Source: JBDSRX01 sp047445235
GTDB taxonomy: Bacteria; Patescibacteriota; Dojkabacteria; J137
Assembly: GCA_047445235.1 (NCBI GenBank)
Contig: JBLGEO010000021.1
Location: 1-19,113, forward strand
DNA: 19,113 nt
Direction of reading: 5' to 3'
The notes under the pieces: model-generated
Database searches by the model: none
What the model was told of the DNA's origin: nothing
The model's input: only the letters and a program-made list of their open reading frames with translations
In this document: piece by piece, positions 7,155-14,070 of the stretch
Layout of the letters: each line of letters starts with the position of its first letter
Numbering within the stretch: the first letter of the stretch is position 1
Made by a program: the position numbers and the translations under genes

Positions 7155-8069
7155 TCAAGGTAAACCGTCACTCTTGTTTCTAGCACAAGTTGCCGTACCG
7201 TAGTTTGATGCGAATATGCTTAAGTCTGAAACATTAATGTAATTTTTGCTTGCTCCTCTATTATCGATATCTAATTCTTGATCAGCACCTTGTAACTGTA
7301 CTGTTCCACCGTACTTTCCAGCAAATCTAGATAAGTCTGATGGGTCAACAATTTCTCCAGAAACTCCCTTTAATCTGTTGTAGTCTCCGTAACATTGATC
7401 CTCGATTTTTATTAATTTGTTCGCATTAGGTGATGTGAAAAAAACCAATGGATCTGTCTGATTTACATCATTAGAAACATAAGAATATGATGCTGCAGGG
7501 AATACTCCAGTAGGAACAACCTTAGGGAAAATTACAACTATAGGAGTCGTTGCAGTCGTTAATGCTTTAGCTGTTAGATTTATTTCTGCTACAACTTCAT
7601 CTGCAACAAAGGTAGTCTTACTTAATTTCGTAATATCAATTCTTCTACATTCATATAATGCACTTAATGGTTTACAAGTCGTTGTATCGTTGGGATTTGT
7701 AGCAACTGTAAGTCCTAGGTACTTTGTACTATCATAAACAAACAAGTCGCTTGGTACATCAAAGTTTGCCTTTGGATACTGTAGTTTTAATACCAAAGTA
7801 TCATGAATTGCACCCGTTGTAGGGAAAGTCGGAATTATTACACTAAACGAAACTTTGTCTCCAATGTTAAATAACAACTGATTTGGTTGTGAAACATTAT
7901 CTCTACCCTTTATCCCTAGCTCAATTGTAGCTCCTGCAAGTGCAGATGCTTTAGAGTCTTCTGGGGCAGCGTTTATTTTATTAATGAAGAGTGCTAAACC
8001 CACTCCGAGCACAACTAGTGCTGCAAATATCCAAATACTTAGGATATTTCTTACTGTGTTTCCTGACAT
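7155..8069 (-). CDS. Exported cohesin-like protein with C-terminal dockerin-like domain
   Basis: A 304-residue protein. Residues 8-31 form a signal peptide or anchor (possible cleavage after NAA, 33-35). Residues 46-215 form a beta-sandwich resembling a cohesin (IGDKVSFSVIIP, then LVLKLQYPKANFDVPS). Cysteines 132 and 141 may pair. Residues 226-295 look like a dockerin: two EF-hand-like loop-helix units, GDYN...IVDPSDLSRFAGKYG (228-254) and LDIDN...YINVSDLSIFASNYG (266-291), bracketed by Cys226 and Cys295. The 'DLs.FA..YG' helices match dockerin type I helices, but both calcium loops are several residues longer than the canonical 12. It is the second gene of the operon, with a 35-base A/T-only-like gap before it and a similar 45-base gap after it. 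Confidence 0.8.
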   Translation of the reverse strand: MSGNTVRNILSIWIFAALVVLGVGLALFINKINAAPEDSKASALAGATIELGIKGRDNVSQPNQLLFNIGDKVSFSVIIPTFPTTGAIHDTLVLKLQYPKANFDVPSDLFVYDSTKYLGLTVATNPNDTTTCKPLSALYECRRIDITKLSKTTFVADEVVAEINLTAKALTTATTPIVVIFPKVVPTGVFPAASYSYVSNDVNQTDPLVFFTSPNANKLIKIEDQCYGDYNRLKGVSGEIVDPSDLSRFAGKYGGTVQLQGADQELDIDNRGASKNYINVSDLSIFASNYGTATCARNKSDGLP

Positions 8070-8104
8070 ATAAATAAATAATAAATAATAAGTTATAAAT
8101 AAGC

Positions 8105-9400
8105 TTAGTCGTTAATTCGAACACTTAATACCTGTGTTGCATTATCTACAGTTTTTTGTGTCCAGATCTTAAAATCAGCTTTATTTTTTAATTCGAATCT
8201 ATATTTTACAGTTCCTCCGTCAAATGAAACTAAAGTAATTTTTGTTAAGTTAGCTCCAGATGTATCTGCTCCAGTTTTAGCTTGAATACCAGCAGAAGTA
8301 ATTTCAGTTACCCCATTAGCACTCATAAATTCTCCAGCTAAGTTCGAAATTTCTACCATTAAGTAAGTTTTTCCAGCTGGAGCACTAGTATCGTAGTAAG
8401 CTGTCGCGTTTGGAACATAGGCATCTCCTACAGCATCTTTTTGGCCCCAGCTAAATTCAAACGAACTATTTAAATCATCAAAGTAGTAAATATTATTTGT
8501 AATAGTATCACCTGTAACGCTACTAACAACATACTGCTTTGTCTGAGACATCTCATTGTCGTAATGAGGAGCTGCTGGCTTTGATGGATCATTGCTTGTT
8601 GGCGTAGGTGTCGGTGTAGGTGTTGGAGTCGGTGTAGGCGTTGGAGTCAGTGTTGTCACGGGTTTTGCTAATTCCTTTACTGTTTTAAAGTCAATTATTA
8701 AATTTGATGTATTTGGTACTACTCTATACTTAGTATCTTCAATAAATGTAATCTTAAAGTTCTTTGTTGCAGAGTCATAAGTAATGTTATTTATTATTGA
8801 TGTTACGTCTATTTGTTTTTGAAGGTCTGCATCTACTGACTTTAACCCAGGAATATTTACAGTTAAACTCTTGTCTGTTGCTGAGTAAGTTAGATTGGTA
8901 GCTGGAAGTTTGCCATTATTTCCAGAAAGTGTAAATGTTAATCTTCCAAAAGTAGTGTATTTTGTAAAGTCTAGTTTATCGATAGATGTTGTTGCTCCAT
9001 TTAATGTAGAGTCACCAGCTTTAGTTTGGGCAGAATCAGTGTAGTCTTCGTTAGCACCTAAATTTGTAGCAGTACTATCTGGTTTCCCAGATGTCGAAAT
9101 GCTTACATTGCTTGCTGTTGTAGCTGGAGTCGTATTGTTATTAGTTGTTTGATTATTAGTAATTAAACTTCTAACAAGTAATGCAGCACCTACTCCAATA
9201 ACAATAACTATAACTATATAGATTATTATTTTGACTGGATTAGTTCTAGCTCCATCGTCAACAATTTCTGTAAATCTAGCTTGATCAAACTTGTTTAAGT
9301 TTATTGTGCTTTGTCGAGGTGCAGGTATCTGACCGGAAGGCCTATTTAATAGTGGAGATTCCTCGAGTGCGCTAAAGGAAGTCGTTTTTGTTCTAGCCAT
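8105..9400 (-). CDS. Membrane-anchored protein with Thr-Pro linker, first gene of the surface operon
   Basis: A protein of 431 residues from the preferred ATG. An ATG 72 bases upstream (9472) is in frame but lies in the -35 box of a good promoter, so it cannot start the transcript made there. The order is: a ~55-residue cytoplasmic N-terminus (MARTKTTSF...), a strong membrane segment at about 56-77, an Asn/Thr/Ser-rich region, a beta-rich domain at about 140-240 (possibly AMIN-like, uncertain), a Thr-Pro repeat linker at about 251-268, and a second beta-rich domain to the end. No cysteines or catalytic motifs are evident. The (TP)n linker is typical of extracellular modular proteins, including cellulosomal ones. 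It leads the operon encoding the dockerin and cohesin-like proteins. The function is unknown. Confidence 0.8.
   Translation of the reverse strand: MARTKTTSFSALEESPLLNRPSGQIPAPRQSTINLNKFDQARFTEIVDDGARTNPVKIIIYIVIVIVIGVGAALLVRSLITNNQTTNNNTTPATTASNVSISTSGKPDSTATNLGANEDYTDSAQTKAGDSTLNGATTSIDKLDFTKYTTFGRLTFTLSGNNGKLPATNLTYSATDKSLTVNIPGLKSVDADLQKQIDVTSIINNITYDSATKNFKITFIEDTKYRVVPNTSNLIIDFKTVKELAKPVTTLTPTPTPTPTPTPTPTPTSNDPSKPAAPHYDNEMSQTKQYVVSSVTGDTITNNIYYFDDLNSSFEFSWGQKDAVGDAYVPNATAYYDTSAPAGKTYLMVEISNLAGEFMSANGVTEITSAGIQAKTGADTSGANLTKITLVSFDGGTVKYRFELKNKADFKIWTQKTVDNATQVLSVRIND
8601..8654 (-). repeat. Hexanucleotide tandem repeat encoding a Thr-Pro linker
   Basis: About nine imperfect tandem hexamers (GTnGGn on the plus strand, nCCnAC on the coding strand) encode alternating Thr and Pro. 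Third positions vary between copies, so selection appears to act on the protein while the DNA copies have diverged. Such tracts can gain or lose 6-base units in frame. Confidence 0.85.
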
Positions 9401-9443
9401 AGAATAGTATTTAAATTTAAAAATGTTAAAAGTGCTATTAGAC

Positions 9444-9472
9444 AGTATATATATTTTCCTAAAGGATGGCAA
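9444..9472 (-). promoter_or_regulatory. Promoter of the cohesin/dockerin operon
   Basis: On the minus strand a -35 box TTGCCA (complement of 9467-9472) and a -10 box TATACT (complement of 9444-9449) are separated by exactly 17 bases. The expected start is near 9437, a leader of about 37 nt before the ATG at 9400. It is the best-formed promoter in the window and the only clear one for the four genes downstream. Confidence 0.75.
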
Positions 9473-9503
9473 TAAAGACTGTGCTAGTTTTTGAAAGAAG
9501 ATA

Positions 9504-10253
9504 TTAATCTACAAGTTTACCTGAAGACATCTCATGAACGTAGTCCGGTATTAGATATTCCTGAACCTTATCATAGTGAGAAATTATTATAAAACATGTT
9601 TTTGGAAATATTTTCTTAAAGTTAACCAAGCCTTCGAATACTTCTTTAACAGATTGTTTGTCTAATCCGGAATCAATTTCATCAAGCATAATATACTTTG
9701 GTTCCAAGATAAGCATCTGAAGAATTTCTGTTTTCTTTTTTTCTCCGCCAGAAAATCCCTCATTTAAATTTCTTGCTAACAATGCTGTGGGATACTTTAT
9801 AATCTCAGCTCTTTCTTTCAAAAATTGCTTAAATTTATAAACATTTAGTTGTTCTTCCTTCCCTCTTCTAGAATTGAAAATTAATCTTAAATAGCTACTT
9901 AAACTTACACCAGGAATTTCTGTCGGATATTGATTAGCTAAAAAGATTCCAGCTAGGGATCTCTCGTTTGGTTCCATAGTAGTCATGTCTATTACTCCTT
10001 TAGAGTCTATTAATTCTTTATCGATTTTAGATTTTACAAAATCAGAATACTCTTCTTCAACAATTTTTATTGATCCAGCTGAAATAGCGTAGGTTGGATT
10101 ACCCATTATTGTGTTTACAAGAGTACTTTTGCCAGAACCATTCTTACCATTCAATAAGTGAACTTCACTTGGTTTAAATTCTAGTGATACTCCTTTAACA
10201 ATTTCTTGCCCACCATCCGTAAGATTTATAAATATATTTTCGACTTTAAGCAT
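9504..10253 (-). CDS. sufC: Fe-S cluster assembly ATPase SufC
   Basis: This is the ABC-type ATPase that works with the SufB/SufD scaffold in Fe-S cluster assembly in the cytosol. In 249 residues it shows Walker A GKNGSGKST (36-44), a Q-loop region with the SufC-typical GIFLANQYPTEIPGV (102-116), the signature FSGGEKKKTEILQM (167-180), Walker B YIMLDEIDSGLD (187-198) with catalytic Glu192, and the switch His226. EKKKxEILQM and DEIDSGLD separate SufC from transport ATPases. About 24 extra residues lie between strand 3 and the Q-loop (about 65-92). No sufB, sufD or sufS is adjacent, so partner genes must be elsewhere if the system is complete. It has its own promoter, and its neighbours on both sides are surface proteins of unrelated function. 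Confidence 0.92.
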   Translation of the reverse strand: MLKVENIFINLTDGGQEIVKGVSLEFKPSEVHLLNGKNGSGKSTLVNTIMGNPTYAISAGSIKIVEEEYSDFVKSKIDKELIDSKGVIDMTTMEPNERSLAGIFLANQYPTEIPGVSLSSYLRLIFNSRRGKEEQLNVYKFKQFLKERAEIIKYPTALLARNLNEGFSGGEKKKTEILQMLILEPKYIMLDEIDSGLDKQSVKEVFEGLVNFKKIFPKTCFIIISHYDKVQEYLIPDYVHEMSSGKLVD

Positions 10254-10275
10254 TTTTCTTTATTAATATATTGTG

Positions 10276-10284
10276 ATTATATCA
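10276..10284 (-). promoter_or_regulatory. Extended -10 promoter of sufC
   Basis: The minus strand reads TGATATAAT, an extended -10, in the 32-base gap between the upstream gene's stop codon and the sufC ATG. The leader would be about 16 nt. No matched -35 or Shine-Dalgarno motif is seen. Confidence 0.5.
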
Positions 10285-10285
10285 G

Positions 10286-11185
10286 CTATTTCCGCTTTCT
10301 ATATGCAATAAATATTGCAACTATAATTAAGACTGCAGAGAATATTCCAATTATAAATTTAATACCAATGTTCTCATCTGGCAACCCGAAGTTGGTAGGA
10401 TTAGGGATTTTAACTGGTGGTCTTGGAATTTCAAATGTATTCTGTTTCGGAGAATCTAATCTTACAAATGAGTCTGAAAAAATATTTGTAGATTTATCAA
10501 TAGTCCTAAGCACTACATATACTGGAATTTTAGCCTTATCAAAACTATATTCAACCTCAGCACCTTCCTTAGTTTCCCCAGTTCCAAAGTCCCAAATGTA
10601 ACTATATTTGTTAACTTGATTTAGAACAGAGAACTTCAGGTTTAAATTACCTGTAACATCATATGTGGGTGCTACCTTTGTAAAATCAACTGAGGTTCCA
10701 TTTACTGTAAATTGGGAAGGTTCAAATTTATCTCCAACTATCAGCATTATACTTTCATCAACTATTTCAACACCATTATCTTTTCTTGTTAATTTCACAT
10801 CTATAAAGTAGTTTCCGAGTTCCGTAAGCTTTTCAGAAAAATCTTCTACAAACTTTTCTTCCACGCCATTAGAGTGTTTAAATTCATAGCTAGTAGCGAT
10901 ATTACTAAACTCTACATCAAGATCTTTTGAAATTACTTCTCTATCAATTTTCACTTGTAAGTTATCACCAACGGATACTTCTCCAGTAAATATGTGCTCT
11001 CCCCAATCCAATTTTGAAGTATTTGGAATAGGGTTTTCCATTTCCTCTGTAATTGGTATTGTATTTATAAATATCCATGGTGACTTTGTAACATCATGTG
11101 CAAGTAGTTTCGCAATGGGTAAAAATAATATAAGTGCTAGAATAATCACAGAGGTTTTGTATAATCTTACAAGATTTTTATTCAT
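10286..11185 (-). CDS. Type I membrane protein with PKD-like domain
   Basis: A 299-residue protein with a signal peptide (1 to about 29, core SVIILALILFLP), an extracellular portion of about 240 residues, and a C-terminal membrane helix (about 275-294) followed by the stop-transfer tail YRKRK. Residues about 170-246 fit a PKD (polycystic kidney disease-type) Ig-like domain: YSYIWDFGTGETKEG, then YSFDKAKIPVYVVLRTID. This matches the family's 'WDFGDG...H.Y...G.Y.V.L.V.D' pattern, with Thr in place of the Asp of WDFGDG. The middle region (about 65-160) is another likely beta-sandwich. A Pro-rich stalk (PRPPVKIPNP, 255-264) precedes the membrane. PKD domains usually mediate protein or carbohydrate contacts; no enzyme is recognisable. 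Its start codon lies 3 bases from that of the divergent cysteine-rich gene. Confidence 0.8.
   Translation of the reverse strand: MNKNLVRLYKTSVIILALILFLPIAKLLAHDVTKSPWIFINTIPITEEMENPIPNTSKLDWGEHIFTGEVSVGDNLQVKIDREVISKDLDVEFSNIATSYEFKHSNGVEEKFVEDFSEKLTELGNYFIDVKLTRKDNGVEIVDESIMLIVGDKFEPSQFTVNGTSVDFTKVAPTYDVTGNLNLKFSVLNQVNKYSYIWDFGTGETKEGAEVEYSFDKAKIPVYVVLRTIDKSTNIFSDSFVRLDSPKQNTFEIPRPPVKIPNPTNFGLPDENIGIKFIIGIFSAVLIIVAIFIAYRKRK
11160..11165 (+). promoter_or_regulatory. -10 element for the cysteine-rich gene, inside the opposing CDS
   Basis: TATAAT preceded by TTG, as at secY, sits within the first codons of the minus-strand PKD gene and 24 bases before the plus-strand ATG at 11189. The leader would be about 17 nt and antisense to the other gene's start region. 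No clear -35 is visible. Confidence 0.4.
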
Positions 11186-11188
11186 AAA

Positions 11189-12421
11189 ATGAACTTAAAT
11201 ATTGATAAAAAACAGCTATCTAATCTTTCCCTTGTAGCCCTTTCTGCTATTGCTCTTGGATTTGCAGCTGCAGCAATCTATTTAAGCAATAGTGCTAGCT
11301 TGCCAGGTAAGCAAATAATACCACAAACAAGTAGTGTCTCGTCCCCTGTTTCCGCTAATGATATTCAAAATATTGAAGAATGCTTTAAAAAATCAGAAAC
11401 TGAACAACAAAAATGCATGGATGATTTTATGGTCGAATATTTTAAAACTGGTAAGACAACAAAGCAGGTTTTAGCCGATCTCGAAACAGCTAGGTCAACA
11501 AATTTGACAATTGAAAATGATTGTCATCCAATTGTTCATGCTGTAGGTAGAGAGACATACAAACTCACAGGAAATATTGGAGACGCTTTCGAAGCTTGTG
11601 ATCAGACGTGTCATTCTGGTTGTTACCATGGTGTTATGGAAAGATTATTCTATAGTGATTCAGAATTGACAACAGACTATAGACATTTAACCTTTGCAGA
11701 TATGGAGCAAAAAATTCCAGGTATTTGTGACAAAGATAAATTTAAAAATCCAACTAATTCAGTCATCTTCCAGTGCCTTCATGGTGTGGGACATGCAATT
11801 ATGTATACACTAGACTATAACTTAGACGATTCTTTAAGATCATGTGATTTGTTTACAACTGACTATGATAGATCTTCCTGTTATGGAGGTGTAGTTATGG
11901 AGAATGTGACCGCATTTGATAAGAAGAAAAGAGATTTAAAAGCAGACGATCCTTTATATCCATGCTCGAGATTAGATAGAAAGTATAAATCGGATTGTTT
12001 CTTAATGCAGACAAGTATTATGTCAGAACAAGGTTTAAGTTATGAAGAGATGGTTACAGAGTGTAGATTGGCTGGAGATTTTGAAAACCAATGTTTTGTT
12101 TCCATGGGAAGAGATTTAAGCAATTTTGTGAGGACAGGGGATCCCGACTTCGTCGTTGAACAATGTGAAGTTAAAGCAGGAGAAAATTGGGAATCTTGCT
12201 TAAATGGAGCTCTTTATGCACTTATAGATAACACCTGGGATTTGAGCTTTGCATATAAGTTATGTGATAGTCTTAAGGTTCAAGATCATGTCAGTTCCTG
12301 TTTTCAGAACTCAGATACATACTATACTGGCTCATATTCAAAAACCAATGAAGATATAAAAAATGCATGTAGAAGCTTCTCTACTAGAAATCAAGATCTT
12401 TGCTTACGTCTTACAGTCTAA
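11189..12421 (+). CDS. Exported 20-cysteine protein with ~34-residue Cys-pair repeats, unknown function
   Basis: A 410-residue protein with a hydrophobic N-terminal segment at about 14-32 (signal anchor or signal peptide), so the rest is probably outside the membrane. It has 20 cysteines. The N-terminal half holds Cys/His motifs: CHPIVHAVG (112-120), CDQTCHSGCYHGVM (137-150) and CLHGVGHAIM (196-205). The C-terminal half holds cysteine pairs at 219/231, 259/270, 292/302, 326/337, 359/371 and 394/405, a C-x(9-11)-C unit recurring every 33-40 residues, mostly 33-35. That period resembles TPR/Sel1 helical hairpins, here possibly closed by disulfides. I do not recognise a characterised family, though similar SGCYHG and HGxGH motifs occur, from memory, in uncharacterised CPR and archaeal proteins. 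The His/Cys cluster could bind metal or haem (speculative). Six bases separate it from the next gene. Confidence 0.8.
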   Translation: MNLNIDKKQLSNLSLVALSAIALGFAAAAIYLSNSASLPGKQIIPQTSSVSSPVSANDIQNIEECFKKSETEQQKCMDDFMVEYFKTGKTTKQVLADLETARSTNLTIENDCHPIVHAVGRETYKLTGNIGDAFEACDQTCHSGCYHGVMERLFYSDSELTTDYRHLTFADMEQKIPGICDKDKFKNPTNSVIFQCLHGVGHAIMYTLDYNLDDSLRSCDLFTTDYDRSSCYGGVVMENVTAFDKKKRDLKADDPLYPCSRLDRKYKSDCFLMQTSIMSEQGLSYEEMVTECRLAGDFENQCFVSMGRDLSNFVRTGDPDFVVEQCEVKAGENWESCLNGALYALIDNTWDLSFAYKLCDSLKVQDHVSSCFQNSDTYYTGSYSKTNEDIKNACRSFSTRNQDLCLRLTV

Positions 12422-12426
12422 ATCCA

Positions 12427-14070
12427 ATGGACAAACATCTTCTAAATGTTGTTATATTTGGTGCCGGTGGAAGTGGGACCAGTGTTCAGAGAGAAATCCT
12501 AATAAATCCCTATATTCATGTCGATATAGTTACTGGTGTAGATGATTCTGGAGGATCTACTCGTGGAGTAACAAAAATTATAGAAATAATATTAAAGACA
12601 TTGTCCTTAGAAACACTCAAGGAAATGGGTTTTGATGGTAGGTTTCTCAATAGGCCTGATTTAGTACTCCCATTTGGTGATATAAGAAATAATCTTTTAA
12701 GAGTTGCAAATTACTCAAAAAATCAAGCCCTACAAGATGTAGCAAAGTTATTAAATTTAAGAATTCCATATAACGAAGAGTCTTTTGAGACTATTCGTGA
12801 ATCTTTAAAGAAAGTTTTTGAATTGCTAGGAGTAGATGAATTCACACCCCACTTAGATTGGTATATTCAAACTTTTTTAAATGTCTTCTTTTATAACCAG
12901 GAAGCTATTATAAAAGATATGAACAAAGAATCTGAAAAGGAAGTAAAAGCTTTAAAAGATCTTTGCATAGGAAATCTTTTTCTAAGTTATTTTTACTTAA
13001 CTTCGGATTCTCAAGAATCTTTCTTCGAGAAGTTAAAGCAGATGAGTTTAATTCCAGAAAATATTGATTTTCATTTCTTATCAGAAGTTAGGCATGTGGC
13101 TTTGGCAACGGATGAACTTGGCAATCAGCATATTTTCGAACACAACATAGACGAAGCTACTTTAGCGATGCAACCAACTTCATTTTACCAATCCCCAGTA
13201 AATTCAAATGGAAAACCTACTACTTTCTATGGGAAGGGGAATGATTTACAATATGCAATTTTACAGCCTAATGAGGTCCAACCTAAATTTGAGAAAATTT
13301 TCGAAAATGCAGATGTGATATTTGCAGCAACTGGTTCATATGCAAATATGTTCCCACAAGCAAAACTGTTTGCCGAACTGATTAAAAAGAGTAAAGGATT
13401 ATTGATTTATGTTTCAAATTTCGCAAGAACAAAAAATGAAGTAGATCCACATATTGCTATTTACTGGCTTTATCAAATTTTAGGAAAGGAATTTATTACT
13501 TTGTTGGTCAACGAAGAATTATCCCTAGAGTTATTTATTGATAGGGGGTTAAGAGAATCTTATATGAGGCAGCACAAGTTTTTTAATGCTGAAGATGCAA
13601 CTTTAGTATTTCTCCAAGATAATATTCAAAACTCTGTATTTACTAATAGAATTTTCCCGATTCTAAATTTAGTAAATAATACTGATGCTCTAGTCGATAA
13701 AACTAATTCAGAGTCTCCTAAGGAATTTATTGATAATGGAATAAAGCATGAACCTAAAGAAATTGCTGATATTACAGTTTTTTTTGGCATCATGTATCGT
13801 TTAATGGATATTCATGACACAGATAAAGAAGCAAAAGAGTTACTTTTTAATGGAATGATACAACACTTAAGATTAGCAAGCTTCCAAAACTCAGAGTTGC
13901 AAGAATATGTCAGATTCTTAAGAGAAATTGCTACTGCAGATATATCTGATGAGCAAAAATTCAATGTCTTGAGCGAGATCCAAAGTTTTTTTGATCTTGA
14001 AGGAATAAACATTATCGATTACATTAATGATTTTAGAACGAACAGATTGGCTGAATTTAAGTTTCAATAA
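12427..14070 (+). CDS. YvcK/CofD-like nucleotide-sugar-binding family protein (long form)
   Basis: A 547-residue protein from the ATG 6 bases after the previous stop; an in-frame TTG at 12400 is less likely. The N-terminus matches the YvcK/CofD (UPF0052) fold: VVIFGAGGSGTSV (8-20), VTGVDDSGGSTRG (35-47, equivalent to 'VADDGGSSGRLR') and LPFGDIRNNLL (81-91, equivalent to 'PPGDIRNCL'). A later block (about 295-325), ADVIFAATGSYANMFPQAKL, corresponds to the family's 'GPGSLYTSIIPNLL' and is followed by LIYVSNFARTKNEVD. YvcK proteins bind UDP-sugars and influence carbon flux and cell-wall precursor supply in Firmicutes. CofD, of the same superfamily, is a phosphotransferase. This copy is much longer than typical YvcK (~320 residues), with an added mid-region (about 110-270) and C-terminal helices. 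It overlaps the following gene by one base (TAATG). Confidence 0.75.
   Translation: MDKHLLNVVIFGAGGSGTSVQREILINPYIHVDIVTGVDDSGGSTRGVTKIIEIILKTLSLETLKEMGFDGRFLNRPDLVLPFGDIRNNLLRVANYSKNQALQDVAKLLNLRIPYNEESFETIRESLKKVFELLGVDEFTPHLDWYIQTFLNVFFYNQEAIIKDMNKESEKEVKALKDLCIGNLFLSYFYLTSDSQESFFEKLKQMSLIPENIDFHFLSEVRHVALATDELGNQHIFEHNIDEATLAMQPTSFYQSPVNSNGKPTTFYGKGNDLQYAILQPNEVQPKFEKIFENADVIFAATGSYANMFPQAKLFAELIKKSKGLLIYVSNFARTKNEVDPHIAIYWLYQILGKEFITLLVNEELSLELFIDRGLRESYMRQHKFFNAEDATLVFLQDNIQNSVFTNRIFPILNLVNNTDALVDKTNSESPKEFIDNGIKHEPKEIADITVFFGIMYRLMDIHDTDKEAKELLFNGMIQHLRLASFQNSELQEYVRFLREIATADISDEQKFNVLSEIQSFFDLEGINIIDYINDFRTNRLAEFKFQ

Noticed and set aside
8601..8654. Possible CRISPR or short direct-repeat array
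   Set aside because: The units are 6 bases, contiguous without spacers, and inside a coding region.
8592..8780. Plus-strand frame encoding a Val-Gly repeat protein
   Set aside because: It is the antisense reading of the Thr-Pro hexamer repeat in the minus-strand CDS, with no promoter or independent support.
10206..10601. Plus-strand frame of 131 codons
   Set aside because: It is antisense to sufC and the PKD gene; both of those have recognisable family motifs.
12400..12426. Upstream TTG start for the YvcK-like gene
   Set aside because: It would overlap the previous gene by 22 bases; the ATG at 12427 lies six bases after that stop codon and gives the expected N-terminus (VVIFGAGGSG close to the start).
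12363..12545. Small plus-strand frame across the junction of the cysteine-rich and YvcK-like genes
   Set aside because: It overlaps both well-supported genes in another frame and has cysteine- and tryptophan-rich, low-quality translation.
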